From Alistipes timonensis (GTDB lineage Bacteria; Bacteroidota; Bacteroidia; Bacteroidales; Muribaculaceae), in NCBI GenBank assembly GCA_023663385.1, contig JAMPHO010000001.1, positions 108,930 through 172,929 of the forward strand: 64,000 nt of DNA. Reading direction: 5' to 3'. The first letter of the stretch is position 1. Each line of letters begins with the position of its first letter. Position numbers and translations under genes: made by a program. Positions 19,801-28,901 of the stretch are shown here, piece after piece. The notes beneath the pieces were generated by a model that was not told the origin of the DNA, searched no databases, and saw nothing but the letters and a program-made list of their open reading frames with translations.

Positions 19801-20626
19801 ACGCGAGGATTATTTCGAGAAAAACTCGCGCGACGAGAGCCTCGCCGACCAGCTGATGCGCTACGGCGCCCTCTACCAGAAGGCTCAAAGCGACCAAACG
19901 GCCTCGCTGTTCGGCGATATGGACGCCGAGCTCAACACCGCGGGGCGCCCCCCTATCCGCCCCGCGCAGCGCTGGGTCGACAGCGAGAAACTGCAACACG
20001 AGAAGGACCTCGTAGGCATGTTCCTCTCGGGCAACCCGCTTGACCCCTTCTACATGGAGCTCAACTTCGGCATGCAGACCATCAAGCAGCGCAACGAGAT
20101 GGAGCCCGAAGAGGGTAAGGAGGTCGTGTTCGGCGGCATGGTGACGAAATTCGAGTCGCGCCCGGCCAAGTCGGGAGGCTTCTTCGGCATAATGTCAGTG
20201 GAGGACTATTCCGGCTCCACCGAGTTCCGCCTCTTCAAGCAGAAATACGTCGATTTCGCCAAATACGGAGTGCCCGGCACTCCTATCGTGGTCAACGCCC
20301 GCTTCGAGCGCCGCTACAACGGGGAAATAACCCTCGAAATACAGCGAATACGCCTGCTGAGCGACATCAAGGGGCAGCTCCTGAGCGGCGTGAACCTGAC
20401 CCTGGCCCCCACCGAAATCACCCCCACACTCACCGACATACTCAAGGAATGCCTCAACCGCAAGCCAGAGGAGGGTACGGCTATGGGCCATTTCAACGTT
20501 AGCATGGCCGACCCCGCGTCGGGGCGCCTGGTGAAGCTCACGTCGTCGCACCGCGTGCCTCTCGACCGCGAGTTCGCCAAGACCCTTGAGCAGCTCGACG
20601 TGGCCTACACATTCGAACGCAACTAA
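16835..20626 (+). CDS. dnaE: DNA polymerase III alpha subunit
   Basis: This is the 1263-residue replicative polymerase. The start at 16835 (MAGFVHLHVHTQYSVLDG) opens directly into the PHP domain. The palm contains the catalytic aspartates in PDIDVDFDDDGR (about residues 494-498) and the conserved GPGRGSAAGS block. The C-terminal part has helix-hairpin-helix and OB-fold segments. A TAACTTTG box lies at 16757-16764, and a GC hairpin (16787-16807) sits in the leader. A longer frame from 16766 is rejected because it would begin within the leader. trxA follows after 29 nt, probably in the same transcript. Confidence 0.97.
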   Translation: MAGFVHLHVHTQYSVLDGQASIDALVDKAMADGMPGIAITDHGNMFGIKEFFNYVAKKNGKTKGAIKDAEKAAAEAATDEERAAHLAEAEKLRKKIFKPIFGCEVYVANDNLLTHTDKHDTGRHLILLAKNLKGYHNLVKIVSKAWTEGFYSHPRTDKHEIEKHREGLIVCSACLGGEIPKLITAGEIEEAEKQVKWWHDLFGDDYYLELQRHKATVPRANHEAFELQQVVNRELLRISREQGIKLVCTNDVHFVNEDDAEAHERLICISTGKKLADENRMLYSKQEWMKTTDEMARLFDDVPESLANTLEICDKVEFYDIDHAPIMPFFAIPEEFGTEEEYRQRITEKDLFDEFTRDENGNVVMSQEDAEKKIKKLGGYDKLYRIKFEADYLAKLAYEGAHRRYGTPLTEELEERIKFELHIMKTMGFPGYFLIVQDFINASRDKLGVSVGPGRGSAAGSCVAYCLGITQIDPVKYDLLFERFLNPDRISLPDIDVDFDDDGRARVLQYVTDKYGADKVAHIITYGTMAAKSAIKDAARVEGLSIPESDRLTKMIPKHMPEVNGKELKPTLKNCYEYVEDFKRELSLGMPETKQVLKYAGQLEGNVRNTGVHACGVIICRDPISDWVPVSTAVDKQEGKLLVTQYEGRVIEETGLIKMDFLGLKTLSIIMDAVKNIELTRGVKIDMDNIPIDDPATYQLYCDGRTIGTFQFESAGMQKYLRELQPSTFEDLIAMNALYRPGPMDYIPEFISRKHGKTPIVYDIPVMEKYLKDTYGVTVYQEQVMLLSRLLANFTRGESDTLRKAMGKKLIDKMNHLKGKFMEGGQANGHDPKVLDKIWKDWEKFASYAFNKSHATCYSWVAFQTAYLKANYPAEYMAAVLSRNRSDITKLTFFMDECKSMRIPIKGPDVNESFNDFGVNKEGAIRYGLAAIKGVGDNVVASIIAARKEGGPFQSIYDFVERVPSQAINRKVMESLALAGAFDCFPEAKREDYFEKNSRDESLADQLMRYGALYQKAQSDQTASLFGDMDAELNTAGRPPIRPAQRWVDSEKLQHEKDLVGMFLSGNPLDPFYMELNFGMQTIKQRNEMEPEEGKEVVFGGMVTKFESRPAKSGGFFGIMSVEDYSGSTEFRLFKQKYVDFAKYGVPGTPIVVNARFERRYNGEITLEIQRIRLLSDIKGQLLSGVNLTLAPTEITPTLTDILKECLNRKPEEGTAMGHFNVSMADPASGRLVKLTSSHRVPLDREFAKTLEQLDVAYTFERN

Positions 20627-20655
20627 CCAACAAACAACAATATACATACTTCATT

Positions 20656-20979
20656 ATGGCAATGACTATCACCGACGAAAACGCCCGCGAACTCATCGAG
20701 TCGGGCAAACCTGTGGTTATCGACTTCTGGGCAACCTGGTGCGGCCCCTGCGTTGGCATGGCCCCCATAATCGACGAGCTGGCCAACGAATACGAGGGCC
20801 GCGTCGTGATCGGCAAATACAATGTCGACGAGGAGGGTGACCTCAGCACCGAGTACCGCATCATGTCGCTCCCGACCATCCTCTTCTTCAAGGATGGCAA
20901 GAAAACCGACATTCGCCTGGCCGGCTCGCAGAAGCGCGAGACCCTCGTGGAGAAAATCGAGGAACTCCTGGCTCTCTGA
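20656..20979 (+). CDS. trxA: Thioredoxin
   Basis: This 107-residue single-domain thioredoxin has the WCGPC redox motif (Cys29, Cys32) and the cis-proline segment MSLPTILFF. It has no signal peptide, so it is a cytoplasmic disulfide reductant. Its stop codon overlaps the next start by one base (TGATG). Confidence 0.96.
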   Translation: MAMTITDENARELIESGKPVVIDFWATWCGPCVGMAPIIDELANEYEGRVVIGKYNVDEEGDLSTEYRIMSLPTILFFKDGKKTDIRLAGSQKRETLVEKIEELLAL

Positions 20980-22070
20980 TGCCCCGCGGCAGAATGAATA
21001 ACAAACCCGAGGTTATAGCGCCCGAGTCGGGCGCTATAACCCTCCCCGGGGAGGGGCCGACGCCGCTGGCATCGATGGGTCGGCGCTTCCCGGCGCTCGA
21101 CTTCCTGAGGGTGGTCGCCATACTCACTATCATCACCTCCCACACTCTCCCGGGCGAAATGCAGGCCCGGCTCTGGAAGGACCTCCCCTGCAATCTGTGC
21201 CTCGGAGCCATGTTCGTGCTTTCCGGGGCGCTTTTGCTGCCGATGCACGGCTCGGCGCGCGATTTCTTCCGCAAGCGTCTGCGGCGGGTACTGGTTCCGC
21301 TGGCCATATGGTCAGTCGTCTATGCGGCGGTATATTATTTCCAAGACGAACGCACGCTCGTCGAGACCATCAGGTCGATTCGCGACATACTGTTCCGCTC
21401 GACATTCCCTCCAGGATGGTTCTGCTACGCCATCGCCGGGATATACCTGTTCACTCCCGTCATATCCCCCTGGCTACGCACTGCCGGGAGGAGGGCGATC
21501 GAGGCCTACCTTCTGGTGTGGCTCCTATCGCTCAACATCCCCTACTTCGGCATCAAGACCGACATCAACGCCGGGCTCTTCTCGATGTTTTACAACTGTA
21601 TGGGCTACAGCATCGCGGGGTTCTACCTCGTGCACTATGCCATTCCCCGTCCACCATCGTGGCGCGTATGGCTCCCCGCGGTACTTTTCGTGACAGTCTA
21701 TCCCCTATACACCCGGCTGCATAATGGCTGGGAAGCTTACTCAGAGGCGTTTTACATAACGCCAAACTGCGTTGAGGCCGCGCTCGGAATACCACTTTTC
21801 GTGATTATCTGGAAACTGTTCGGCGGCTGGAAGCAGAGCGCCTCTCCCGCCGGACGAGCAGCGCGGATGGCCGACCGCTTGCTCCGCGAACTGAGCGTCG
21901 ACAGCTTCGGCCTCTACCTTATACACTGGCTCTTCGTATTCCATATCCTTTACCCGTATTTTCCGGGTTGGGAGCCTTCCTGGGCCACATACTTCCTCAC
22001 GATAGGCGTATGCTACCCGGCCGCCGCCCTGCTGCGGAGGATTCCAGTTGCCGGAAAATACCTTATGTAG
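20979..22070 (+). CDS. Membrane acyltransferase (acyltransferase 3/OafA family)
   Basis: This is an integral membrane protein of up to 363 residues with about ten hydrophobic segments. It opens its conserved part with RRFPALDFLRVVAILTIITSH, which holds the family's arginine and histidine. Such proteins O-acylate cell-surface sugars. The start is uncertain: 20979 overlaps the trxA stop, 20994 gives MNNKPEV, and 21075 gives MGRRFPAL. The region before 21075 contains two strong palindromes, which suggests it may be non-coding. A bidirectional terminator follows. Confidence 0.85.
   Translation: MPRGRMNNKPEVIAPESGAITLPGEGPTPLASMGRRFPALDFLRVVAILTIITSHTLPGEMQARLWKDLPCNLCLGAMFVLSGALLLPMHGSARDFFRKRLRRVLVPLAIWSVVYAAVYYFQDERTLVETIRSIRDILFRSTFPPGWFCYAIAGIYLFTPVISPWLRTAGRRAIEAYLLVWLLSLNIPYFGIKTDINAGLFSMFYNCMGYSIAGFYLVHYAIPRPPSWRVWLPAVLFVTVYPLYTRLHNGWEAYSEAFYITPNCVEAALGIPLFVIIWKLFGGWKQSASPAGRAARMADRLLRELSVDSFGLYLIHWLFVFHILYPYFPGWEPSWATYFLTIGVCYPAAALLRRIPVAGKYLM
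21011..21041. repeat. Perfect 14-15 bp palindrome between trxA and the acyltransferase
   Basis: GGTTATAGCGCCCGA pairs perfectly with 21027-21041 around one base, and CTCCCCGGGGAG follows at once. There is no T-tract. It could terminate or pause trxA transcription or bind a dimeric protein. Confidence 0.6.
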
Positions 22071-22090
22071 TTCCCCGTAAAAAACATACC

Positions 22091-22134
22091 AAGGCCGGAG
22101 ATGGCGCGGTGTTTCGCACTTCATCTCCGGCCTT
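22091..22134. terminator. Bidirectional terminator
   Basis: A perfect 13-bp stem (22091-22103 with 22122-22134) lies between the convergent acyltransferase and ribBA genes. On the minus strand it is followed by GGTATGTTTTTT. Confidence 0.85.
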
Positions 22135-22155
22135 GTATATTGGCGGACCTCAGCC

Positions 22156-23388
22156 TCAGTCGACGCGGCGCAGGGTGTGCCCCATGCGGTGCTTCTTGGT
22201 CGACATATAGAAACGGTCGTAGTCGTTGGGCTCTATTTCGATAGGCACGTTTTCGACCACCTCAAGGCCGTACCCTTCGAGGCCGACGCGCTTCACGGGG
22301 TTGTTGGTCATCAGCCGCATCTTCTTGACCCCGAGAGTGTGGAGTATCTGCGCGCCTACGCCGTAGTCGCGTTCGTCGGCCTTATGGCCGAGGTGAAGGT
22401 TGGCCTCGACTGTATCCATACCCTCTTCCTGGAGCTTGTAAGCCTTGATTTTATCCATCAACCCGATGCCGCGACCCTCCTGCATGAGGTATACAACGGC
22501 GCCGCGACCCTCCTTCTCGATCATGCGCAGAGCCTGGTGGAGCTGCTCGCCGCAGTCGCAGCGCATCGAGCCGAAAATATCGCCGGTCGCGCATGAGGAG
22601 TGTACTCGCACGAGCGCGGGTTCGTCGGTATGGAGGTCACCCTTGATAATCGCGATATGCTCCAGGCCGTTGCTCTTCTGGCGGAACGGTATGAGGCGGA
22701 AATGGCCGTAGGCGGTGGGAAGGTCAACCTCGACCCCCTCCTCGACCAGCGACTCCTGGCGGAGGCGGTAAGCGATAAGGTCGGCGATCGACACAAGTTT
22801 GAGCCCCCACTCGTCGGCCATACGCCGAAGCTCCGGGAGGCGGGCCATCGAGCCGTCGTCGCTCATAATCTCCATAAGCGCGGCGGCGGGACGCAGTCCG
22901 GCGAGTCGGGCCAGGTCGACGGCGGCCTCAGTGTGGCCCGAGCGCCTGAGCACCCCGGCATCCTGCGCGTAGAGGGGGTTGATATGGCCCGGTCGCCCGA
23001 ATGTCTCCGGGGTCGAGGCGGGATCGGCCAGCGCGCGGATAGTCGCGCAGCGGTCATGGATCGACACCCCGGTCGAGCACCCTTCGAGCTTGTCGACAGT
23101 AAGGGTGAAGGGGGTGCCGAGCACCGAGGTGTTGTTGGTGGTCTGCGGATCGAGTCCGAGCTCGCGGCAACGGCTGATTGTCAGCGGGGCGCAGAGCACG
23201 CCGCGGGCGTTCTTAAGCATGAAATTCACCTGTTCGGGGGTGATTTTCTCGGCGGCCACGATGAGGTCACCCTCGTTTTCGCGGTCTTCGTCGTCGACTA
23301 CAATCACCATTTTCCCGTCGCGGAAGTCAGCGAGGGCTTCTTCAATGGAATCGAGCTTTATCGGTTCGTTGTCAGTGGGCGATTTCAT
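22156..23388 (-). CDS. ribBA: Bifunctional DHBP synthase/GTP cyclohydrolase II
   Basis: This 410-residue fusion supplies both riboflavin precursors. The N-terminal half makes 3,4-dihydroxy-2-butanone 4-phosphate from ribulose 5-phosphate ([26 protein letters not shown]). The C-terminal half opens GTP and has the zinc cysteines in [20 protein letters not shown] start at 23388, two bases after the stop of the upstream permease gene; a start at 23412 would overlap it. The tight junction implies translational coupling. No FMN riboswitch is present because the gene is internal to an operon. Confidence 0.96.
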   Translation of the reverse strand: MKSPTDNEPIKLDSIEEALADFRDGKMVIVVDDEDRENEGDLIVAAEKITPEQVNFMLKNARGVLCAPLTISRCRELGLDPQTTNNTSVLGTPFTLTVDKLEGCSTGVSIHDRCATIRALADPASTPETFGRPGHINPLYAQDAGVLRRSGHTEAAVDLARLAGLRPAAALMEIMSDDGSMARLPELRRMADEWGLKLVSIADLIAYRLRQESLVEEGVEVDLPTAYGHFRLIPFRQKSNGLEHIAIIKGDLHTDEPALVRVHSSCATGDIFGSMRCDCGEQLHQALRMIEKEGRGAVVYLMQEGRGIGLMDKIKAYKLQEEGMDTVEANLHLGHKADERDYGVGAQILHTLGVKKMRLMTNNPVKRVGLEGYGLEVVENVPIEIEPNDYDRFYMSTKKHRMGHTLRRVD

Positions 23389-23389
23389 A

Positions 23390-25216
23390 TTATTTGGTTT
23401 CTGAATTTTCAATCTGTTTCTTAAACAACTCGGAGAGGGAGGAAGTTGCGCGGCGGGCCGATTCGGCGTTGCGCACCGTGAGCTGGAAGGGGTACAGGTT
23501 CACCAACTGTATCACCTGGCGCTCGCGGGTGTTGGAGAGATAGTCCACCGCCTCGTTGAGCGCCGCCTGGGCGGCGTCGCGCTGCGGGAACCGCCGGAGC
23601 ATATAGTAGCCGCGCTTGATCAGGGGGAGCTTGCGGTACGCTTCGGTAAGGGTCGTGATCGCGCTGTCGAGCCGGCCGAGCACTTCGAGAGCCGCGCGCG
23701 GCTCGACCTCGGTCATTGTGAAATCCTTGACCTCCAGCTCGCGCTTTAACTTACCCCGCAAGCGCAGTATGAACAGCTTGTAGGCGTCGAAGTTGAACAC
23801 CGCCGAGTCGCGCACAGCTTTGTAGGTGAAGAACACACCGAGCGGCAGCAGCACGAAGGAGCTGAGCCATATACCTTCCCATACCTCCACCTTGCCGTCT
23901 CGGGCCATCTTGTAGCCGGTATTGTCGATAATGTAATAGAATATGAAGAGGAACACGCTTATCACCAGCGGCGTACCGATACCACCCTTGCGTATGATGG
24001 CTCCCAGCGGCGCGCCGATGAAGAAGAATATCAGGCAGGCGAACGAGAGTGTGAACTTCTTGTGCATCTCGATGCCGTGGCGGCGGATGGTCTTCTTGTC
24101 GTCGGCCATCGAATAGCTCTGGAACTCATAGTCCTGCTTCATCTGGCGGGCGCGGTTTATGGCCTGGGCCAGATAGGAGCGGGTCATAGCGGGCTTTGAC
24201 TTGTAGAACACAGAGTCGATGTCGATAGGTTTGTCGAGAGCCACCGGTGCGCGCTCAACCCTCGGATTAGTCGGGTTCGTGTAGTCGGTCTTGTAATAGG
24301 TGACGCCGCCGTAGGGGTACTCCTTGATGTTTTTCCCGATCGAGGCGCCGATGGAATCGACTCGGAGCGTCACGGAGTCAATCGTGGCCTGCAGCTCCTC
24401 GATGTTCTTACCTACATACTGGTTGCGCATCCCCGACTCGTCCATACGATTGAAGTTGGCGTCGAACGCCACGAGTATCTCCTTGGTTTTAAACGTTTCG
24501 CGGCGGTAAGGCTGGTAAGCGCCGGTCGATGAGGATCCCCCGTTGTTGTCGCGGAGGTTCTCGAACTGCTCCCCGTCGTAGAGCTGGAGGAAGAGGTGGG
24601 CCTTGTCGTCGGCCATCTTCAGGTGGCCCGAGTCGGCGAGAATCACGCGGGTATTGTCGAATCCGCGGCTCACGTCGTAGATCATCATATCGTAGAGCGT
24701 GCCCGTCTCCTGGTTCTTGCTCGCGACGTAGAGGTTATAGCCCGGAATCTGGTCGTAGAACACCCCCTCGGGAATCTCCACCTCGGGCGACTTCTGCCTG
24801 ACGGAGTAGAGGAGGGTCCACATCTTGGTCTGCGCGATCGGCAGCACGTTGTTCTGGAAGAAGAATGCCCCCACCGCCACCAGGGCGATAAACACCATAA
24901 GTGGGCGCATCACCTTCACGAGCGACACCCCCGAAGCCTTCATGGCCGTGAGTTCGAACCGCTCGCCGAGGTTGCCGAAAGTCATAAGCGACGCAAGGAG
25001 TATGGCGAGGGGGAGCGCCATGGGCACCATCGTCAGCGCGGCGTAGAAAAACAGCTCGCCCAGCACATGGATTTCAAGCCCTTTGCCCACAAGGTCGTCG
25101 ATGTAGCGCCAGAGGAACTGCATCAGCACGATGAACAGGCATATGAAGAACGTCATAAGGAACAGCGGCAGAAAACTGCGCAGCATAAACCTGTATAAAC
25201 GTTTCACTCTGAACAT
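23390..25216 (-). CDS. LptF/LptG-family permease
   Basis: This 608-residue inner-membrane protein matches the YjgP/YjgQ family that, with LptB, moves lipopolysaccharide from the inner membrane to the periplasmic bridge. The first ~110 residues hold three helices and the [20 protein letters not shown] coupling region. A periplasmic beta-jellyroll follows, then three helices around residues 365-470. About 120 extra cytoplasmic residues follow the last helix, longer than in enteric LptF/G. It is the first gene before ribBA. A TAACTTTG box lies at 25248-25255 on the minus strand. Confidence 0.93.
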   Translation of the reverse strand: MFRVKRLYRFMLRSFLPLFLMTFFICLFIVLMQFLWRYIDDLVGKGLEIHVLGELFFYAALTMVPMALPLAILLASLMTFGNLGERFELTAMKASGVSLVKVMRPLMVFIALVAVGAFFFQNNVLPIAQTKMWTLLYSVRQKSPEVEIPEGVFYDQIPGYNLYVASKNQETGTLYDMMIYDVSRGFDNTRVILADSGHLKMADDKAHLFLQLYDGEQFENLRDNNGGSSSTGAYQPYRRETFKTKEILVAFDANFNRMDESGMRNQYVGKNIEELQATIDSVTLRVDSIGASIGKNIKEYPYGGVTYYKTDYTNPTNPRVERAPVALDKPIDIDSVFYKSKPAMTRSYLAQAINRARQMKQDYEFQSYSMADDKKTIRRHGIEMHKKFTLSFACLIFFFIGAPLGAIIRKGGIGTPLVISVFLFIFYYIIDNTGYKMARDGKVEVWEGIWLSSFVLLPLGVFFTYKAVRDSAVFNFDAYKLFILRLRGKLKRELEVKDFTMTEVEPRAALEVLGRLDSAITTLTEAYRKLPLIKRGYYMLRRFPQRDAAQAALNEAVDYLSNTRERQVIQLVNLYPFQLTVRNAESARRATSSLSELFKKQIENSETK

Positions 25217-25300
25217 CGGGTCGGATTCTGTTTTATTATAACGGCTGCAAAGTTACTCAAAAACCGCGAGATTACGCCCGGACGCGCCCGAAAACTTCCG

Positions 25301-26203
25301 TCAGAGCCAGGCGCTGACCCTCTCACGTATGGCGGCCGACTCGCCGAGTATCCTCAGGAACTCCCGCATAGAACGCTTGCGATAAGTGTCGCGGAGGGTC
25401 AGCACGCTGCCTATCATCTCGTTGGCCGGGATGTCGAGCGGCACGGCCTTGACCCCGGGCACATTGTGGGTTGTGGCCTCGGCCAGCACGGTGGCGAGCC
25501 GCCCGCGGCTCACGAGCTTAAGCAGTATGTTCACCTCGTTGAGCTCCACCCGTGCCTTGAACTCCACGCCGCATCCGGCTGTAACCTCGTCGAAGTGCGA
25601 CCGGGCCTGCAGCCCCTGGCAGGGGAGCGCGAGCTCGTAACGCCCCAGCTCGGCAAGGCTCACTTTCCGCCGCGAGGCAAGAGGGTGGTCAACCCCGACA
25701 ATCGCCGCAAGGTAGTTTTGAAACAGGACGTGCGACTCGATCGAAGCGCCGCACTGCCGGGGCCTGAACGCGAGCACGAAATCAACCGCGCGGTCGTCGA
25801 GCATCCGCAGTAACTCGGCCACCGGCTTGTAGACGATATTCAGCTTCACACCGGGATAGAGCTTCATAAAGTCGATGAGCGTCTCGGTGAGAATCGGGCT
25901 GAATGAGTAGGTCACACCGATGTTCAACGTGCCGGCCAGGAGGTCGCGCAGGTCGTTGACCCGCTCGGCACATAGCTGCGAGTCGCGGATGGTCTTCACG
26001 GCGTAGGGGAGCATGGCCGCGCCCGCTTCGGTGAGCGCCACGGAATGACTGTCGCGGTGGAAGAGCTGCGCGTCGAGTTCCTGCTCAAGCTGCTTGATCT
26101 GCTGCGAGAGGGTGCTCTGGGTTATAAACAGTTCCCTCGAAGCCTCGGAGAAATTCAAGGTCTCGGCAAGTTTGGCGAAGTAGCGTAGCTGGCGTAATTC
26201 CAT
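25301..26203 (-). CDS. LysR-family transcriptional regulator
   Basis: This 300-residue regulator has the winged helix-turn-helix at residues 1-60 (MELRQLRYFAKLAETLNFSEA and TQSTLSQQIKQLE) and a periplasmic-binding-like effector domain (about 90-300). I start at 26203, the conserved N-terminus; an upstream extension in the same frame has no family support. It lies 56 nt downstream of the exporter genes on the same strand and may control them or be co-transcribed. The inducer is unknown. Confidence 0.93.
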   Translation of the reverse strand: MELRQLRYFAKLAETLNFSEASRELFITQSTLSQQIKQLEQELDAQLFHRDSHSVALTEAGAAMLPYAVKTIRDSQLCAERVNDLRDLLAGTLNIGVTYSFSPILTETLIDFMKLYPGVKLNIVYKPVAELLRMLDDRAVDFVLAFRPRQCGASIESHVLFQNYLAAIVGVDHPLASRRKVSLAELGRYELALPCQGLQARSHFDEVTAGCGVEFKARVELNEVNILLKLVSRGRLATVLAEATTHNVPGVKAVPLDIPANEMIGSVLTLRDTYRKRSMREFLRILGESAAIRERVSAWL

Positions 26204-26259
26204 ATTCGTAGTGATGAATAGCAGGTTGGGGCATATATTTATAACGTCTGGCGGAGGAG

Positions 26260-26748
26260 TTATCTTGTTGCCTGGAAAGATATTTTCTTCATCAGGAAAA
26301 TAGGCGCCGTGGCCCCGGCCACCATGGCCAGGAGGATAAACGAGCAGGTAAGGCCGTTGCTCGCGAAAAGATAGAAGTAATGGTTGAAAACCTCCTCCCC
26401 GGCCCCGCCGCGGTAGATACACATAACCATGGCACCGAAAGTACGGTAGGCATAGATGCCCGGAATCATCGGGAGCAGCGATGGGAAAAGACAGGTTTCT
26501 GCCGGGGTACGCGCCACTGGCGAGAGGAGCACCGCGAGAACCCCGACCAGGAGCGAGGCCAGGGCCGTGGCTACTACAATATGCATACCGCACACCGCGG
26601 GCGACATTAGCAAGAACCGGGCGGAATGGCCCGCGGCCGCGATCAGCGCGCAGTATAGGTAGGCGCGCCGCGGCGGGTTGCTGATCGCGGCGAAACCGAT
26701 AGCCGCTATCGCGGCGAATAAAGCGTCCTGTAAAAATTCACTTAGCAT
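26260..26748 (-). CDS. Threonine/serine exporter, ThrE_2 half
   Basis: This 162-residue membrane protein has four to five helices and matches the smaller (DUF3815/ThrE_2) half of split ThrE amino-acid exporters, including the FPSLLPMIPGIYAYRT segment. It is encoded 48 nt after the larger half, so the two probably form one transporter. LysR follows. Confidence 0.85.
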   Translation of the reverse strand: MLSEFLQDALFAAIAAIGFAAISNPPRRAYLYCALIAAAGHSARFLLMSPAVCGMHIVVATALASLLVGVLAVLLSPVARTPAETCLFPSLLPMIPGIYAYRTFGAMVMCIYRGGAGEEVFNHYFYLFASNGLTCSFILLAMVAGATAPIFLMKKISFQATR

Positions 26749-26767
26749 AATGAGCGTTATTTAAAGC

Positions 26768-26803
26768 GTTCAGAGCGTTCAGAGCTTTCAGAGCTTTCAG
26801 AAC
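26768..26803 (-). repeat. 9-nt tandem repeat, four copies
   Basis: On the plus strand GTTCAGAGC occurs twice, then TTTCAGAGC and TTTCAGAAC, contiguously at 26768-26803. It fills most of the gap between the two exporter genes and covers the stop codon of the larger one. Confidence 0.8.
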
Positions 26804-27618
26804 ATTCCGATGCCCATAAGGAGCAACCCTCCGCAAAGTCCGAGCGAGAGGCAGCAGGTGAGTACAACCGCGTGGGTCATACGGCTGAACGCGCAGATAT
26901 AATGGCCGTCGAGCATATCGCTGAACGAGTTGAGGAACGGAATGCCGGGAACGAGGTAGAGCACACTGGTGCCTACCGCGATTTCAGGCGTGCTTCCGAG
27001 GGAGAAGAGCGAGGCGCTCGCGCCAATCACCGACGACACGAAGGCGCAGATTATGAACACAAGTCGCAAATCCATCTTCCGCCCGCAGAGCAGCTGCCGG
27101 AGATAAAACCCAGCCATAGTGGCGAGCACTACCACGGCGACCGACTGCCAGTCGCCTCCGAAAAGGCGGCAGAACGCGCCGTTGGCCAGCGACGCGAGCA
27201 GTAGCACCACCCTCTTATCCTCTGGGCGAGTGCGTATAATCTCCCGGAACGAACGCCGTGCGCCCTCAAAGTCGATGCGTCCGTCGGCCAGTTCCCAACT
27301 CAGGCGGCTCAGTCGGGTATTAATATCGAAACTGATTGGTACCTCCACCGTATTGGCGATGCAGGTATAGCTATCGGAACGGTCGGAAAGGCACACCGTG
27401 AGGTGTACATGGCGGGGCAGAATGGTCATCACTACGCCGCACCCTAACGCTTCGGCCATACGCCTCACGTTCTTCTCCAGGCGGATGCAGGTGGCACCGC
27501 ACCCGAGCAGCCACGCCGAGTATTCCGAAAGAAACTCGCCGACCTCCCTAAGTGAGTAATCGACAGCGGCTTCGCGGCAACCGCACGAGGCGGTCACCAC
27601 TCCGTCGTCAGTCATCAT
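26797..27618 (-). CDS. Threonine/serine exporter, ThrE N-terminal (DUF1212) half
   Basis: This protein of about 273 residues has a soluble N-terminal domain (VGEFLSEYSAWLLGCGATCIR; about 1-130) and five hydrophobic helices (about 140-273), including the VLYLVPGIPFLNSFSD motif of ThrE. It probably exports small amino acids with the smaller half downstream. The start at 27618 (or 27615) overlaps the preceding gene by 8-11 nt, suggesting coupling. The longer frame to 27744 lies inside that gene and is rejected. Confidence 0.87.
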   Translation of the reverse strand: MMTDDGVVTASCGCREAAVDYSLREVGEFLSEYSAWLLGCGATCIRLEKNVRRMAEALGCGVVMTILPRHVHLTVCLSDRSDSYTCIANTVEVPISFDINTRLSRLSWELADGRIDFEGARRSFREIIRTRPEDKRVVLLLASLANGAFCRLFGGDWQSVAVVVLATMAGFYLRQLLCGRKMDLRLVFIICAFVSSVIGASASLFSLGSTPEIAVGTSVLYLVPGIPFLNSFSDMLDGHYICAFSRMTHAVVLTCCLSLGLCGGLLLMGIGMF

Positions 27619-27841
27619 ATGCGTCATCATCGTCCTCATTGGAGTAAACAGGTTTATCGCCGGGGATGAAGAATTCTTCGCGCTCGCTTCCAATGCTGAA
27701 CAGAGGCGTGCGGCGGGCACTCCCCTTATGTTCGAGATACACATGGCGCCCGACGCGGCAAAGTATTATGGCGATCACGCCGAACACGATTACGCACCAG
27801 GTAAGAAACGGTACATTCATCACAATCATAGTCTGTGTCAT
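27608..27841 (-). CDS. Small single-helix membrane protein
   Basis: This 77-residue protein has one hydrophobic helix (about residues 9-28) and a charged cytoplasmic tail ending in EDDDDAYDD. I recognise no family. It overlaps the start of the exporter gene, so it is probably the first gene of that operon and may be an accessory subunit (inference). Confidence 0.65.
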   Translation of the reverse strand: MTQTMIVMNVPFLTWCVIVFGVIAIILCRVGRHVYLEHKGSARRTPLFSIGSEREEFFIPGDKPVYSNEDDDDAYDD

Positions 27842-28171
27842 AGCTTGGGTCTTTAATTGTTTCGCGAATTAAACACCCCGGCTACAGAAAAAACGCCCCG
27901 CGGCTACCCTTTGTTTCGATAGAGCTATCGCCCGCCGCGATAACACCGCGCCCGCCGAAAAACCGCGCACTCGCATACGGGAGTGCGCGGAAAGCGCGTC
28001 GGTTTTAATTATATTAACATAAAAATAGTTATACCGCGCCCGCCCCGGTTGGCGTAAAGGCTGAAAATCACTATCTTTGCACATCATTCAAAACATACTT
28101 GACGACTGCCTCGATGGCAGACGGCCCAGATGGAAAAGCGCCGCGGTCGCGGCATCCTGATTTTGCTACCG
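27842..28171. other. Divergent intergenic region with hairpin
   Basis: This 330-bp region lies between the leftward exporter operon and the rightward NlpC gene. It contains the rightward promoter at 28048-28079 and a perfect 10-bp hairpin (27963-27972 with 27981-27990) that runs into TTTTT on the minus strand. No gene on that strand is evident immediately upstream of the hairpin. Confidence 0.55.
28048..28079 (+). promoter_or_regulatory. Promoter of the NlpC/P60 gene
   Basis: GTTG (28048-28051), 20 nt, then TATCTTTG (28072-28079) matches the consensus except for one base in the -33 box. Confidence 0.7.
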
Positions 28172-28780
28172 ATGAAATACCTTATATCGTTTGTCAGCTT
28201 TATGCTCGTCGCGGTGATGAATGCCGCGGCCGCCAAGCCGGCATCCCAGAAAAACTCTTCCGCCAAGCTCCCCGCCACCGAGGAGATGAACCTGGCGTCC
28301 ATATCAAAGACCAACCCTTTTGAAATCGTTCCGGCAGCCGGCATGGAGCTGCTCGAAGACCTCGACGCGGCTGACAACGAGCGTATGGTGGCCGATATGA
28401 TTTCATTCGCGAAAAAATATATCGGCACCCGCTATGTTCGCGGTGGCAAGGGCCCCAAAGGGTTCGACTGCTCCGGCTTCACGAGCTATGTTTTCAACCA
28501 GTTCGGCTACTCTCTCAATCCCTCCTCGGGAGGCCAGTACGGCCAGGGCGAGAAAATCACCCGCGACGAGGTGCAGCCCGGCGACCTCCTGTTCTTCACC
28601 GGTCGCTCAGCCAAAAGCGGCCGGGTGGGCCACGTTGGCATGGCTATCGATAACAACCCCGAAACCGGTGAAATCACCTTCATCCACGCGGCCATCAGCG
28701 GCGGCATCCGCATCGACCGCGTTTCCGCCCCCTACTACGCCGCCCGCTACATCGGCGCCCGCCGCGTCCTCGGCAACTAA
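28172..28780 (+). CDS. NlpC/P60-family cell-wall hydrolase
   Basis: This 202-residue secreted protein has a signal peptide (about 1-21, ending NAAAA) and a C-terminal NlpC/P60 cysteine peptidase domain. The catalytic residues are Cys100 (GFDCSGFTSYVF), His154 (RVGHVGMAID) and probably His172 (FIHAAISGG). It likely cuts peptide stems of peptidoglycan in the periplasm. The start at 28172 puts the signal peptide at the N-terminus; the frame to 28130 adds 14 residues of poor fit. Confidence 0.92.
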   Translation: MKYLISFVSFMLVAVMNAAAAKPASQKNSSAKLPATEEMNLASISKTNPFEIVPAAGMELLEDLDAADNERMVADMISFAKKYIGTRYVRGGKGPKGFDCSGFTSYVFNQFGYSLNPSSGGQYGQGEKITRDEVQPGDLLFFTGRSAKSGRVGHVGMAIDNNPETGEITFIHAAISGGIRIDRVSAPYYAARYIGARRVLGN

Positions 28781-28901
28781 TCCCCCGCCCCCACCCGCCA
28801 ATACATCCGCGCATAGTACTGTGTTATAGAATACTTAAGCGAATCTAAAAACTTAAAATCAGCTAAATCGCCTAAATATCAAGAAAAATTCGGGAGCCGA
28901 T

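Noticed and set aside
22156-25260. FMN riboswitch for ribBA
   Set aside because: ribBA is directly coupled to the upstream permease gene, and no RFN-like element is seen before the permease.
26768-26803. CRISPR-like array
   Set aside because: The repeat unit is 9 nt without spacers; it is a simple tandem repeat.
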